Source: CAYJIL01 sp964370235 | GTDB taxonomy: Bacteria > Bacteroidota > Bacteroidia > Bacteroidales > Rikenellaceae | Direction: 5' to 3' | NCBI GenBank assembly: GCA_964370235.1 | Contig: CAYJIL010000009.1 | Coordinates: forward strand, 1-37,449 | DNA: 37,449 nucleotides | Part shown: in pieces, positions 31,158-37,449 of the stretch | Layout of the letters: each line of letters begins with the position of its first letter | How positions within the stretch are numbered: position 1 is the stretch's first letter | Translations under genes and position numbers: made by a program | Notes under the pieces: generated by a model | Told to the model about the DNA's origin: nothing | The model's database searches: none | What the model saw: only the letters and a program-made list of their open reading frames with translations

Positions 31158-31193
31158 ATAAAAATTGGGAAGCTATATAAATATAAGCTCCCC
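31158..31193 (-). terminator. Hairpin terminator after the 113-residue protein gene
   Basis: On the minus strand a GGGGAGCT arm (31186-31193) pairs with AGCTTCCC (31167-31174) with one G-U pair, followed by AATTTTTAT. It lies 16 bases after the stop at 31210. Confidence 0.65.
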
Positions 31194-31209
31194 AAATGCT
31201 TGTTGCCAA

Positions 31210-31551
31210 TTATGCTTTACATGAGTTGCTTAGCTTTGTAAATAGTGCATCTACACTTGTCATAATCTCGTTATGTAGCTGTGTGTAGTGTTTCTTAAGT
31301 AGCTTGCTGCTAAGAGTTGGCTTCTTAACAAATCTACCTTTAACTTTGCGCTCCTCGCTAGCCGCCTTTTCTTTGCCTACTGGGTGGTTGATCTTCTCGA
31401 AGATGTTGTTTCTTAGCTCAACAGCCTCGTAAATAATCTCTAGCACCTCGCCTTGCTTGCTGCCTGGGTGAACAATAAGGCACGTATAACAGTCTGATAT
31501 AACCTCTGTAATGATGTAGTCTACATCTCTTTTTAAATCTCTAATTTTCAT
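31210..31551 (-). CDS. Conserved hypothetical protein, Bacteroidetes type
   Basis: The 113-residue soluble protein begins MKIRDLKRDVDYIITEVISDCYTCLIVHPG and ends with a helix (HYTQLHNEIMTSVDALFTKLS). It is probably mostly helical, with a basic middle (EKAASEERKVKGRFVKKP, about 61-78). I recognise the N-terminal pattern as one common to small uncharacterised Bacteroidetes proteins but know no function. No signal peptide or transmembrane segment is seen. It follows the ACT-domain protein gene by 22 bases and is probably in the same transcript, divergent from lysC. Confidence 0.75.
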   Translation of the reverse strand: MKIRDLKRDVDYIITEVISDCYTCLIVHPGSKQGEVLEIIYEAVELRNNIFEKINHPVGKEKAASEERKVKGRFVKKPTLSSKLLKKHYTQLHNEIMTSVDALFTKLSNSCKA

Positions 31552-31573
31552 AATTTTATTATGTTAAAATGGT

Positions 31574-32239
31574 TTATTGAAACTGTTTTTTACTCTCCAT
31601 AAGTATTGAGAATGCACGATGTATATCTGCGTCATTCACAACTACCGTAAATTCGTTGGTGGTACTAATAACCTCTGATATGTTAATGTTATCCCATGCT
31701 AACTCCTTGAAAATATAGTAGTAAACACCGGGATATATACTGTTCTCGGCTGGTAGCTTAACTGTTATTGACGACAGGTTGTTCATGCGAGAGAGACGAC
31801 TCTCACCCTCGAATACCTTGTCGACGATGGGTATCATCGAGCTACTAACAACAAGCGTAGTTTCCGATATACCTTGCGAGAAGGTACAGAATACATCGCT
31901 CATGGTTTTAATGTGCTCTAACAGCTCAGACTGCCTACGATATAGCGTCTTACTATTTAGGAACGTATAATCGGCAAGGTTCGAGCGAACAATAATGTCT
32001 CCAATATTCTCGACTACCTTTTTGAATTTCATTTGAGTAACTAGCTCAAGGCGTGGCACTAGCCTATTAAGAGCCATAATTATAGCCCCATCGTTTACCT
32101 CCTTGCCCAATATAGCCTCTATTTCGGGCTTGATTTTGCGAGATAATGCCGACAGGTTTACTATTCCCTCTATAAGTGCGCTCTCCAAGAATGGTTTCTT
32201 TTTGATTACAGCCTCTACGGTACTTGGTATTGTTATCAT
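31574..32239 (-). CDS. ACT-domain protein, putative amino-acid-responsive regulator
   Basis: The 221-residue cytoplasmic protein has a helical N-terminal part (about 1-70: VEAVIKKKPFLESALIEGIVNLSALSRKIKPEIEAIL, then GAIIMALNRLVPRLE), which could be a helix-turn-helix. Its C-terminal half (about 125-221) has strands and helices typical of tandem ACT domains: ETTLVVSSSMIPIVDKVFEG, SSITVKLPAENSIYPGVYYYIFKELAWDNINISEVISTTNEFTVVV and IHRAFSILMES. This resembles the aspartate-kinase type ACT region and the group of predicted amino-acid metabolism regulators that pair a winged helix with ACT. It diverges from lysC with overlapping promoters. Regulation of lysine or aspartate-family synthesis is inference; no kinase domain is present. 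Confidence 0.65.
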   Translation of the reverse strand: MITIPSTVEAVIKKKPFLESALIEGIVNLSALSRKIKPEIEAILGKEVNDGAIIMALNRLVPRLELVTQMKFKKVVENIGDIIVRSNLADYTFLNSKTLYRRQSELLEHIKTMSDVFCTFSQGISETTLVVSSSMIPIVDKVFEGESRLSRMNNLSSITVKLPAENSIYPGVYYYIFKELAWDNINISEVISTTNEFTVVVNDADIHRAFSILMESKKQFQ

Positions 32240-32288
32240 GTTATAAATTTAACCAAAATAAATAAAACCGAACAAAACATTCTATGAA

Positions 32289-32319
32289 TTTTATTCTTGC
32301 ACAAAAATAATTACTTTTG
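32289..32319 (+). promoter_or_regulatory. Predicted lysC operon promoter
   Basis: TTTT (32289-32292), a 19-base spacer and TACTTTTG (32312-32319) fit the consensus; the leader to the ATG at 32403 is about 77 bases. The two divergent -7 boxes are two bases apart inside an inverted repeat, CACAAAA/TTTTGTG. Confidence 0.68.
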
Positions 32320-32333
32320 TGTTCACAAATAAA
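32302..32333 (-). promoter_or_regulatory. Predicted promoter of the ACT-domain protein gene
   Basis: On the minus strand TTTA (32330-32333), a 20-base spacer and TATTTTTG (32302-32309) fit the consensus. It overlaps the lysC promoter almost completely. Confidence 0.65.
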
Positions 32334-32402
32334 GTTAAAAAGTTTTATAAAACAAAATTTTTTTAAACATTTTTTATTCTAATATATCAAAATTTAACAT
32401 AG

Positions 32403-33716
32403 ATGAGTAGGGTATTAAAGTTTGGCGGAACATCTGTTGGTTCTGCTATTAATATGAGAATGGTGGGCTCCATAATCCAAAGAGAAGACTCAAAGGTTAC
32501 GGTGCTCTCTGCAATGTCTGGTACTACCGATTCGTTGGTAAAGATATGTCAGGCATCTCAAAACGGTGAAGATATCTCACAAATTATTCAAATCCTTACT
32601 GATAAATATATAGGTTGTGTCGAGGAGCTTTTGACAAGCAATCTCGATGCTGCTAAAGATAAAATTAAGGAGTGCTTCGATAACATAACGGCTCTATCAA
32701 AAGACTATAAGCCATCGCACGAGGGTATAATTCTATCACAAGGCGAGCTGCTAACAACGGCTCTTTTTACTATGTACCTTTCTGAGCAAGGGCTAAAGGC
32801 CGAGTTAATCGACATTTTATCATATATGAGAGTAGATGAGCAAGGACAGGTAGATACAGCCTACTTGCGCTCTTCGCTAGAAGCTCTTCTTAGCTCACAC
32901 GATAGCGATACCTATTTCATCACTCAGGGCTTTATTTGCCGTGGTGCCGATGGTAATGTAACTAACCTAGGTCGTGGTGGTAGCGATTATAGTGCTGCGC
33001 TAATTGGTGCTGCAATTGCTTGTGAGCAGGTTCAGATATGGACAGACATAGACGGTATGCACAACAACGATCCTCGTTTTGTAGAGGGTACATACCCAAT
33101 TCGCAAGATGAACTTTACCGAGGCTGCCGAGCTTGCATACTTTGGTGCAAAGATTCTGCACCCTTCGACTATTCAGCCATGTAAGGAGTCGGGCATTTCG
33201 GTTAGGCTAAAGAGCACTATGGATCCCGATGCCGAGGGTACTCTTATTACATCGGACGAGGACGATAGTCAAAAATTCCACGCTGTGGCAGCAAAGGATG
33301 GCATAACTGTTATTCGCATCTGCTCGGCTCGAATGTTAATGGCATATGGTTTCTTGCGCAAGGTATTCGAAGTTTTTGAGACCTACAAAACGCCAATCGA
33401 CATGATTACAACTAGCGAAGTTGCTGTTTCGCTAACTATCGATAATAACACTCACCTCGACGAAATTGTAGCCGAGCTATCTAAGTTTGGTACTATTGAT
33501 GTTGAGCGTAACTGCACAATTATATGTGTAGTGGGTAGTTTCCATAGGGGGCAAACAGGTTTGGCTGCCAAAATTACGAGTTCGCTAGAGTCAATACCAC
33601 TTCGTATGATCTCTTATGGTGCAAGCAATTATAGCGTTGCAATGCTGGTAAATGCCGAGCACAAGGTAACAGCACTACGTTTACTTAATAAAACACTTTT
33701 CGAAAATGTTAACTAA
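32403..33716 (+). CDS. lysC: Monofunctional aspartate kinase with ACT domains
   Basis: The 437-residue protein begins with the aspartokinase motif MSRVLKFGGTSVGS (Lys6). The kinase domain contains HEGIILSQGELLTTALF, ITQGFICRGADGNVTNLGRGGSDYSAALIGA and TDIDGMHNNDPRFV. The C-terminal part (about 290-437) forms tandem ACT domains (AAKDGITVIRICSARML, IDMITTSEVAVSLTID, ISYGASNYSVAMLV). It catalyses the first step of the aspartate pathway. It is monofunctional, without a homoserine dehydrogenase domain. It overlaps lysA by 11 bases, so its main output is probably lysine and diaminopimelate for the cell wall, with feedback through the ACT domains. Confidence 0.95.
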   Translation: MSRVLKFGGTSVGSAINMRMVGSIIQREDSKVTVLSAMSGTTDSLVKICQASQNGEDISQIIQILTDKYIGCVEELLTSNLDAAKDKIKECFDNITALSKDYKPSHEGIILSQGELLTTALFTMYLSEQGLKAELIDILSYMRVDEQGQVDTAYLRSSLEALLSSHDSDTYFITQGFICRGADGNVTNLGRGGSDYSAALIGAAIACEQVQIWTDIDGMHNNDPRFVEGTYPIRKMNFTEAAELAYFGAKILHPSTIQPCKESGISVRLKSTMDPDAEGTLITSDEDDSQKFHAVAAKDGITVIRICSARMLMAYGFLRKVFEVFETYKTPIDMITTSEVAVSLTIDNNTHLDEIVAELSKFGTIDVERNCTIICVVGSFHRGQTGLAAKITSSLESIPLRMISYGASNYSVAMLVNAEHKVTALRLLNKTLFENVN

Positions 33717-34869
33717 CAAAAATATCTCATCTATATCGAGCATCGAAACACCATTCTATTACTACGACATCGATCTTTTGCGAGCAACACTATCAGCCGC
33801 TAAAAGAGAGAGTCAAAAATATGGCTTTCATATTCACTATGCTATCAAAGCAAACTTTGATGCTCGCATCCTAGAGGAGGTTAAGGCAGCAGGCTTTGGT
33901 ATCGACTGTGTGAGTGGTGGCGAAGTGCGTGCAGCAATTGATGGCGGTTTCGACCCATCACAAATCGTGTATGCAGGAGTGGCAAAGAGCGATAAAGAGA
34001 TAATCTATTCGCTAGAGAACGATATTTTTGCTTTTAATAGTGAATCGCTAGAGGAGCTTTGTATTATCAACGAAATAGCAGCCTCTATGGGCAAGTGTGC
34101 TTCGGTAGCTATGCGCATTAATCCCGATGTAGACCCTGCAACACACAAATATATATCGACTGGTGGTAAAGATAATAAGTTTGGTATTTCCTACACCGAG
34201 CTAGATCGTGTTATCGAGCTTATTCCCCAGCTAAGTAATGTTTCAATTGATGGTATTCACTTTCATATTGGGTCACAAATTACAGATCTTTCGTCTTTTA
34301 CACAGCTAGCAGCTAGAGTAAACGACATTGCATCGTGGTTTGAGAGCAAGGGCGTATTACTAAAGTTTATTAACGTAGGTGGTGGTTTGGGTATATCATA
34401 TGATAAACCTACCCAAAACCCAATTCCCGACTTTGAGAGTTATTTTGCAATCTTTGCCAAAGGTATCACCTTGCGTCCAGGTCAGTCGCTACATTTCGAA
34501 CTTGGTCGTTCGCTTGTTTGCCAGTGTGGCGAGCTAGTAACCAAGGTTTTGTTTGGTAAGCAAGCACAGTCGGGCAAAAACTACATATTTGTAGATGCAG
34601 GTATGAGCGAGCTTATGCGTCCTGCTTTATATAACGCCTACCACGAAATAGTGAATATATCAAAAGAGGGTAGCCAGTGTAACGATATGTATAGCATTGC
34701 TGGGCCAATATGCGAGTCATCGGATATTTTTGCCGAAGGGCTTGTAATGCCAAAAACTGAGCGTGGCGATCTTTTGGTAATTCGTAGTTGTGGAGCTTAT
34801 GGTCGCTCTATGGCATCAAATTACAATTTGCGAGAGTTTGCGCCATCTGTATATAGTGACCAATTATAA
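33706..34869 (+). CDS. lysA: Diaminopimelate decarboxylase
   Basis: The 387-residue fold-type III PLP enzyme has Lys48 (HYAIKAN) for the Schiff base, HFHIGSQI (about residue 186), the VGGGLGISYD glycine-rich phosphate site, the ELGRSLV motif and the second-subunit Cys in GPICESSD. The end NLREFAPSVY fits the family. It converts meso-diaminopimelate to lysine. The ATG lies inside the final codons of lysC, giving translational coupling. Related arginine or ornithine decarboxylases differ in the specificity helix, and the operon context favours LysA. Confidence 0.94.
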   Translation: MLTNKNISSISSIETPFYYYDIDLLRATLSAAKRESQKYGFHIHYAIKANFDARILEEVKAAGFGIDCVSGGEVRAAIDGGFDPSQIVYAGVAKSDKEIIYSLENDIFAFNSESLEELCIINEIAASMGKCASVAMRINPDVDPATHKYISTGGKDNKFGISYTELDRVIELIPQLSNVSIDGIHFHIGSQITDLSSFTQLAARVNDIASWFESKGVLLKFINVGGGLGISYDKPTQNPIPDFESYFAIFAKGITLRPGQSLHFELGRSLVCQCGELVTKVLFGKQAQSGKNYIFVDAGMSELMRPALYNAYHEIVNISKEGSQCNDMYSIAGPICESSDIFAEGLVMPKTERGDLLVIRSCGAYGRSMASNYNLREFAPSVYSDQL

Positions 34870-34876
34870 TTAAAGT

Positions 34877-35578
34877 ATGTTTATCGATTTTAAAAAGATA
34901 ACACTCTACGAAGATAACCATCTATTGGTTGTCTCAAAACCTGCTGGTTTGTTAACACAACCCGACAGTAGCGAAGATCCTGCGCTAGAGGAGATGCTTA
35001 AAAGCTATATTAAGCGTAGGGACGAGAAACCGGGCAATGTGTATTTGGGCGTTGTGCATCGCATCGACAGACCTGTGAGTGGGGTGGTAATTTTTGCCAA
35101 AACCTCAAAGGCATTGGTGCGTTTGAATCAAATGGTTAAAGATCGCAACATCAAAAAAATATATTGGGCAATAGTCGCTAATCCCAAGGTTGAGGTTGCG
35201 GCATCGGCAGAGCTTAAACATCACATCGAGCGTAGCTCAAAGAAAAACCGCTCCTTTGCATATGATCGTCCAACTCCAACCTCAAAAGAGGGTATTCTAA
35301 ATTATCGAACACTTGCACGTGGCGATAAGTATAGGCTGCTAGAGGTCGATCTGCAAACTGGTCGCCACCACCAAATACGCTGTCAGCTATCTCGTGTGGG
35401 GCTACCAATTAAAGGTGACCTCAAATATGGCGCAGTGCGTGAGAATAGCGATACTAGCATCTCGCTACACGCTAGGTCGGTTACCTTTGCTCACCCCGTG
35501 ACCAAAGAGAAGCTAACTATAACTGCTCCCACACCTGCGATCGATCGCACTTGGTCAATTTTTGAGAATAGACTATAA
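34877..35578 (+). CDS. RluA-family RNA pseudouridine synthase
   Basis: The 233-residue protein holds the RluA-family core: DNHLLVVSKPAGLLTQPD (13-30), VVHRIDRPVSGVVIFAKTSKA with the catalytic Asp64, IKKIYWAIV, and LEVDLQTGRHHQIRCQLSRVGLPIKGDLKYGA near the C-terminus. There is no N-terminal S4 domain. It isomerises uridine in rRNA or tRNA; the target site is unknown. It follows lysA by 7 bases and is probably the last gene of the lysC operon. Confidence 0.92.
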   Translation: MFIDFKKITLYEDNHLLVVSKPAGLLTQPDSSEDPALEEMLKSYIKRRDEKPGNVYLGVVHRIDRPVSGVVIFAKTSKALVRLNQMVKDRNIKKIYWAIVANPKVEVAASAELKHHIERSSKKNRSFAYDRPTPTSKEGILNYRTLARGDKYRLLEVDLQTGRHHQIRCQLSRVGLPIKGDLKYGAVRENSDTSISLHARSVTFAHPVTKEKLTITAPTPAIDRTWSIFENRL

Positions 35579-35586
35579 AATTAGGT

Positions 35587-35617
35587 TTTGCTAAAATAGA
35601 ATAATGTCGTATATTGC
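35587..35617 (+). promoter_or_regulatory. Predicted sialidase promoter
   Basis: TTTG (35587-35590), a 19-base spacer and TATATTGC (35610-35617) fit a near-consensus promoter. The -7 box overlaps the left arm of the following inverted repeat. Confidence 0.5.
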
Positions 35618-35650
35618 GTTAACAAACTACTGTTAACGCAATATTTTTAT
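35611..35650 (+). terminator. 14-bp perfect hairpin with T-run between rluA-type and sialidase genes
   Basis: ATATTGCGTTAACA (35611-35624) pairs with 35631-35644 around AACTAC and runs into TTTTTAT. It can terminate the lysC operon, but it ends only 12 bases before the sialidase ATG. Confidence 0.75.
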
Positions 35651-35662
35651 ATTATTATAACT

Positions 35663-37228
35663 ATGATAAAACAAACTTTCTTGGCGTCGCTATTGGTTTT
35701 GGCGGCTACTTCATTTTCGCTTCAAGCACGTGATACTCTATTTGTTAAGGAGCACACAACTCCGCTGTTAATAAACAGAGCAAACAATATCTTTTTTGAT
35801 ATGAGTGTTACGCCTTCAAGCGCTGGACAAACCCTAAAGGACATTACACTAGAGCTGAGCGATACCCAATACGTTAAATCGCTATCGGTGTATTATAGCG
35901 GAACTCGCAATATGGCAAACGAGCCTAATTACGGTGGCGAATACCTAAAGAGTACATACTCTGTAAAAAAGAGTGAAACGAGCAAAATAGCAAAAGAGCT
36001 AACACTACAAGTAGATCAAGAGCTGTTTGGTGCAAAGAATTACTTTTTTGTAACCATTACTCTCGACCCCAAAACTCCTATCAACCATCGTGTGGGCATA
36101 AGCGTAAAATCGGCAGAGGTTACTGGCGAGGGTACCGATGTTGTTTATAGTGGTACGGGCGAAAAACGCCGCATGGGTGTATCGGTGCGCAATGCAGGTC
36201 AAGATGGTAGTTCGGCTTATCGCATTCCGGGTCTAGTGACTAGCAAGAAAGGTACTCTGCTTGCGGTTTATGATATTCGCCGCAATAATTCTGCCGACCT
36301 ACAAGAAGATGTGCAGGTGGGATTGTCTCGCAGCCTCGATGGTGGCCAAAGTTGGGAGCCTATGCAAACGGTGATAGATATGCGTGGTTATGGTCTTTTG
36401 CCAGACTCGCAAAATGGAGTGGGTGACCCTGCAATATTGGTTGACGATAATAATGGCGACATATATATAATAGGTCTATGGGCACACGGTTTGGGTGGTA
36501 AGCGCAATTTTTGGGGTTCGCCACGCAATGCAATGACTCCCGAAGAGCAGGCGGCACAAGTTCTCATTGTCAAGAGTAGCGACGACGGTAAAACATGGAG
36601 CGAGCCAATAAATATATCCGAGCAGGTTCGTGACTCTCGTTGGGGGGTTATGCTACAAGGGCCAGGTACGGGTATTACTATGAAGGACGGAACGCTAGTG
36701 TTTGCATTTCAGTATGTAGATTACGATGATTTTCCAAAGGCAGCCATCATATACTCAAAAGACCAAGGTAAGAGCTGGCAAACATCAAAACCAGTGCGTG
36801 TAAACACTACCGAGGCACAAGTTGCCGAGCTAGAAGATGGTCGTTTGATGATTAATATGCGTGATAACCGAGGCGGATCTCGTGCTATTTACACAACAGA
36901 CGATATGGGCGAGAGCTGGAGCGAGCATCCATCTTCTCGTAGTGCTCTCATCGAGCCAGTCTGTATGGCTAGCTTTATAAAAGTAGACGATAATCGTTAT
37001 CTATTCTCAAATCCTGCTCACACTAAGAGCCGTGTGAATATGACTATAAAAGGTTCCGACGATAGAGCAAATAGCTGGAATAGTGGCGTACTTCTCGACA
37101 GTGGCGCTAGTTGGGGTTACTCTTCGCTAACTATGGTTGATCCTCAAACGGTTGGTATATTGTATGAGGGTAGTCAGGCGCAAATGACCTTTCAGGTTGT
37201 TCCGTTAGATGAGATTTTCGCTAAATAG
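35663..37228 (+). CDS. nanH: Secreted GH33 exo-alpha-sialidase
   Basis: The 521-residue protein has a signal peptide (MIKQTFLASLLVLAATSFSLQA). An N-terminal beta-sandwich (about 25-165) is of the type found in Bacteroides sialidases. A six-bladed propeller follows, with the YRIP motif (186-189, Arg187 binding the sialic acid carboxylate), the acid region AVYDIRRNNSADLQED, and Asp boxes SRSLDGGQSW (222-231), KSSDDGKTW (304-312), SKDQGKSW and TDDMGESW. A further Arg in MRDNRGGSRA and the SRVNM region complete the Arg triad candidates. It releases terminal sialic acid from mucin or glycoproteins. No sialic acid catabolic genes are in the window. Confidence 0.95.
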   Translation: MIKQTFLASLLVLAATSFSLQARDTLFVKEHTTPLLINRANNIFFDMSVTPSSAGQTLKDITLELSDTQYVKSLSVYYSGTRNMANEPNYGGEYLKSTYSVKKSETSKIAKELTLQVDQELFGAKNYFFVTITLDPKTPINHRVGISVKSAEVTGEGTDVVYSGTGEKRRMGVSVRNAGQDGSSAYRIPGLVTSKKGTLLAVYDIRRNNSADLQEDVQVGLSRSLDGGQSWEPMQTVIDMRGYGLLPDSQNGVGDPAILVDDNNGDIYIIGLWAHGLGGKRNFWGSPRNAMTPEEQAAQVLIVKSSDDGKTWSEPINISEQVRDSRWGVMLQGPGTGITMKDGTLVFAFQYVDYDDFPKAAIIYSKDQGKSWQTSKPVRVNTTEAQVAELEDGRLMINMRDNRGGSRAIYTTDDMGESWSEHPSSRSALIEPVCMASFIKVDDNRYLFSNPAHTKSRVNMTIKGSDDRANSWNSGVLLDSGASWGYSSLTMVDPQTVGILYEGSQAQMTFQVVPLDEIFAK

Positions 37229-37233
37229 GTATA

Positions 37234-37290
37234 TTAAAATTCCCTATCAATGTTGCACGGTTTACCTGCAACATTGATAGGGAATTTTAA
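37234..37290. terminator. Perfect 24-bp hairpin after the sialidase gene
   Basis: The arm 37234-37257 pairs without mismatch with 37267-37290; the loop is 9 bases. AT-rich sequence follows, with a T8 tract at 37303-37310, just before the next ATG. Confidence 0.8.
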
Positions 37291-37310
37291 TTTAATATAT
37301 AGTTTTTTTT

Positions 37311-37449
37311 ATGAGCGAAGTAACTAAGATAGTAACGGCAAAAAGACTCTTTTGGAGCAGTCTTGCTACTGCAAACTACTTTGGCTTGCTATATCTAAAT
37401 CATAGCGTCATAAAATTTAATTCTATTTTGGTTGGGGCATTACAAGAAA
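37311..37449 (+). CDS. Unknown protein, 5' part only, cut by the window end
   Basis: An ATG at 37311 opens a frame of 46 codons that runs off the window (MSEVTKIVTAKRLFWSSLAT..., then YFGLLYLNHSVIKFNSILVGALQE). The visible part is hydrophobic from about residue 13 and could be the first transmembrane segment of an inner-membrane protein. No family is assigned. It lies 20 bases after the sialidase hairpin. Confidence 0.6.
   Translation, partial: MSEVTKIVTAKRLFWSSLATANYFGLLYLNHSVIKFNSILVGALQE

Noticed and set aside
1..37449. CRISPR arrays, tRNA or rRNA genes, insertion sequences, prophage
   Set aside because: No evenly spaced direct repeats, cloverleaf patterns, rRNA stretches, transposase or integrase reading frames were seen.

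Overview
The window reads as a chromosomal segment of a low-GC, Gram-negative Bacteroidales bacterium that forages on host or fungal glycans. The grounds are Bacteroidetes-type promoters (TTTG, 19-20 bases, TAnnTTTG), the bamD / omega-like rpoZ / coaBC / recN cluster, outer-membrane-type lipoproteins, Ser-type sulfatases and a GH92/GH33/GH109 repertoire. A mucin-degrading Rikenellaceae-like organism is a guess from this gene content, not a demonstrated identity. I see no tRNA, rRNA, IS element, phage gene or CRISPR array.

Layout. (1) 1-2319: the last codons of an enzyme that looks like a GH2 beta-galactosidase, then a small redox-flavoured locus. In it a nitroreductase and a YgiN-like monooxygenase run leftward, and an ArsR-type regulator, a Cys-rich C_GCAxxG protein and a DUF4491 membrane protein run rightward. 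(2) 2480-8885: a compact sufB-sufC-sufD-sufS operon for Fe-S cluster assembly that continues into thymidylate kinase and a membrane-anchored metallophosphoesterase. (3) 9020-15200: two convergent Ser-type sulfatases, a lipoprotein-like MsrA, a secreted six-hairpin glycosidase and a secreted DsrE-like protein. (4) 15292-20201, leftward: bamD, rpoZ, coaBC, recN and a TPM-domain protein in one probable operon. (5) 20520-21785: an alpha-oxoamine synthase with a distinctive codon choice. (6) 21921-31103, leftward: GH92 alpha-mannosidase, a GH3 enzyme with a PA14 insert, a GH30 enzyme, a MarC-family membrane protein and a GH109-like lipoprotein. (7) 31210-35578: a small unknown protein and an ACT-domain protein, divergent from a lysC-lysA-rluA operon. 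(8) 35663-37228: a GH33 sialidase, followed by the start of an unknown gene.

How the genes fit together. The secreted or lipid-anchored hydrolases cover sulfate ester removal, sialic acid release, alpha-mannose trimming, alpha-GalNAc removal and beta-glucoside cleavage, which is the set expected for mucin, N-glycan and beta-glucan use. They are not arranged as a classical SusC/SusD polysaccharide utilisation locus; each mostly has its own promoter and terminator.

The most interesting non-coding signal is a duplicated regulatory module upstream of GH3 and GH30. Each copy has a near-identical promoter (TTTG, 20 bases, TAnnTTTACCAA) and a near-identical terminator hairpin in which one base pair differs by a compensatory change. 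Other points worth checking are the overlapping divergent promoters between lysC and an ACT-domain protein, a possible leaderless msrA, promoters laid over perfect inverted repeats before the first sulfatase and the sialidase, two interlocked inverted repeats after GH92, and a CoaBC whose decarboxylase Cys position reads Ser.
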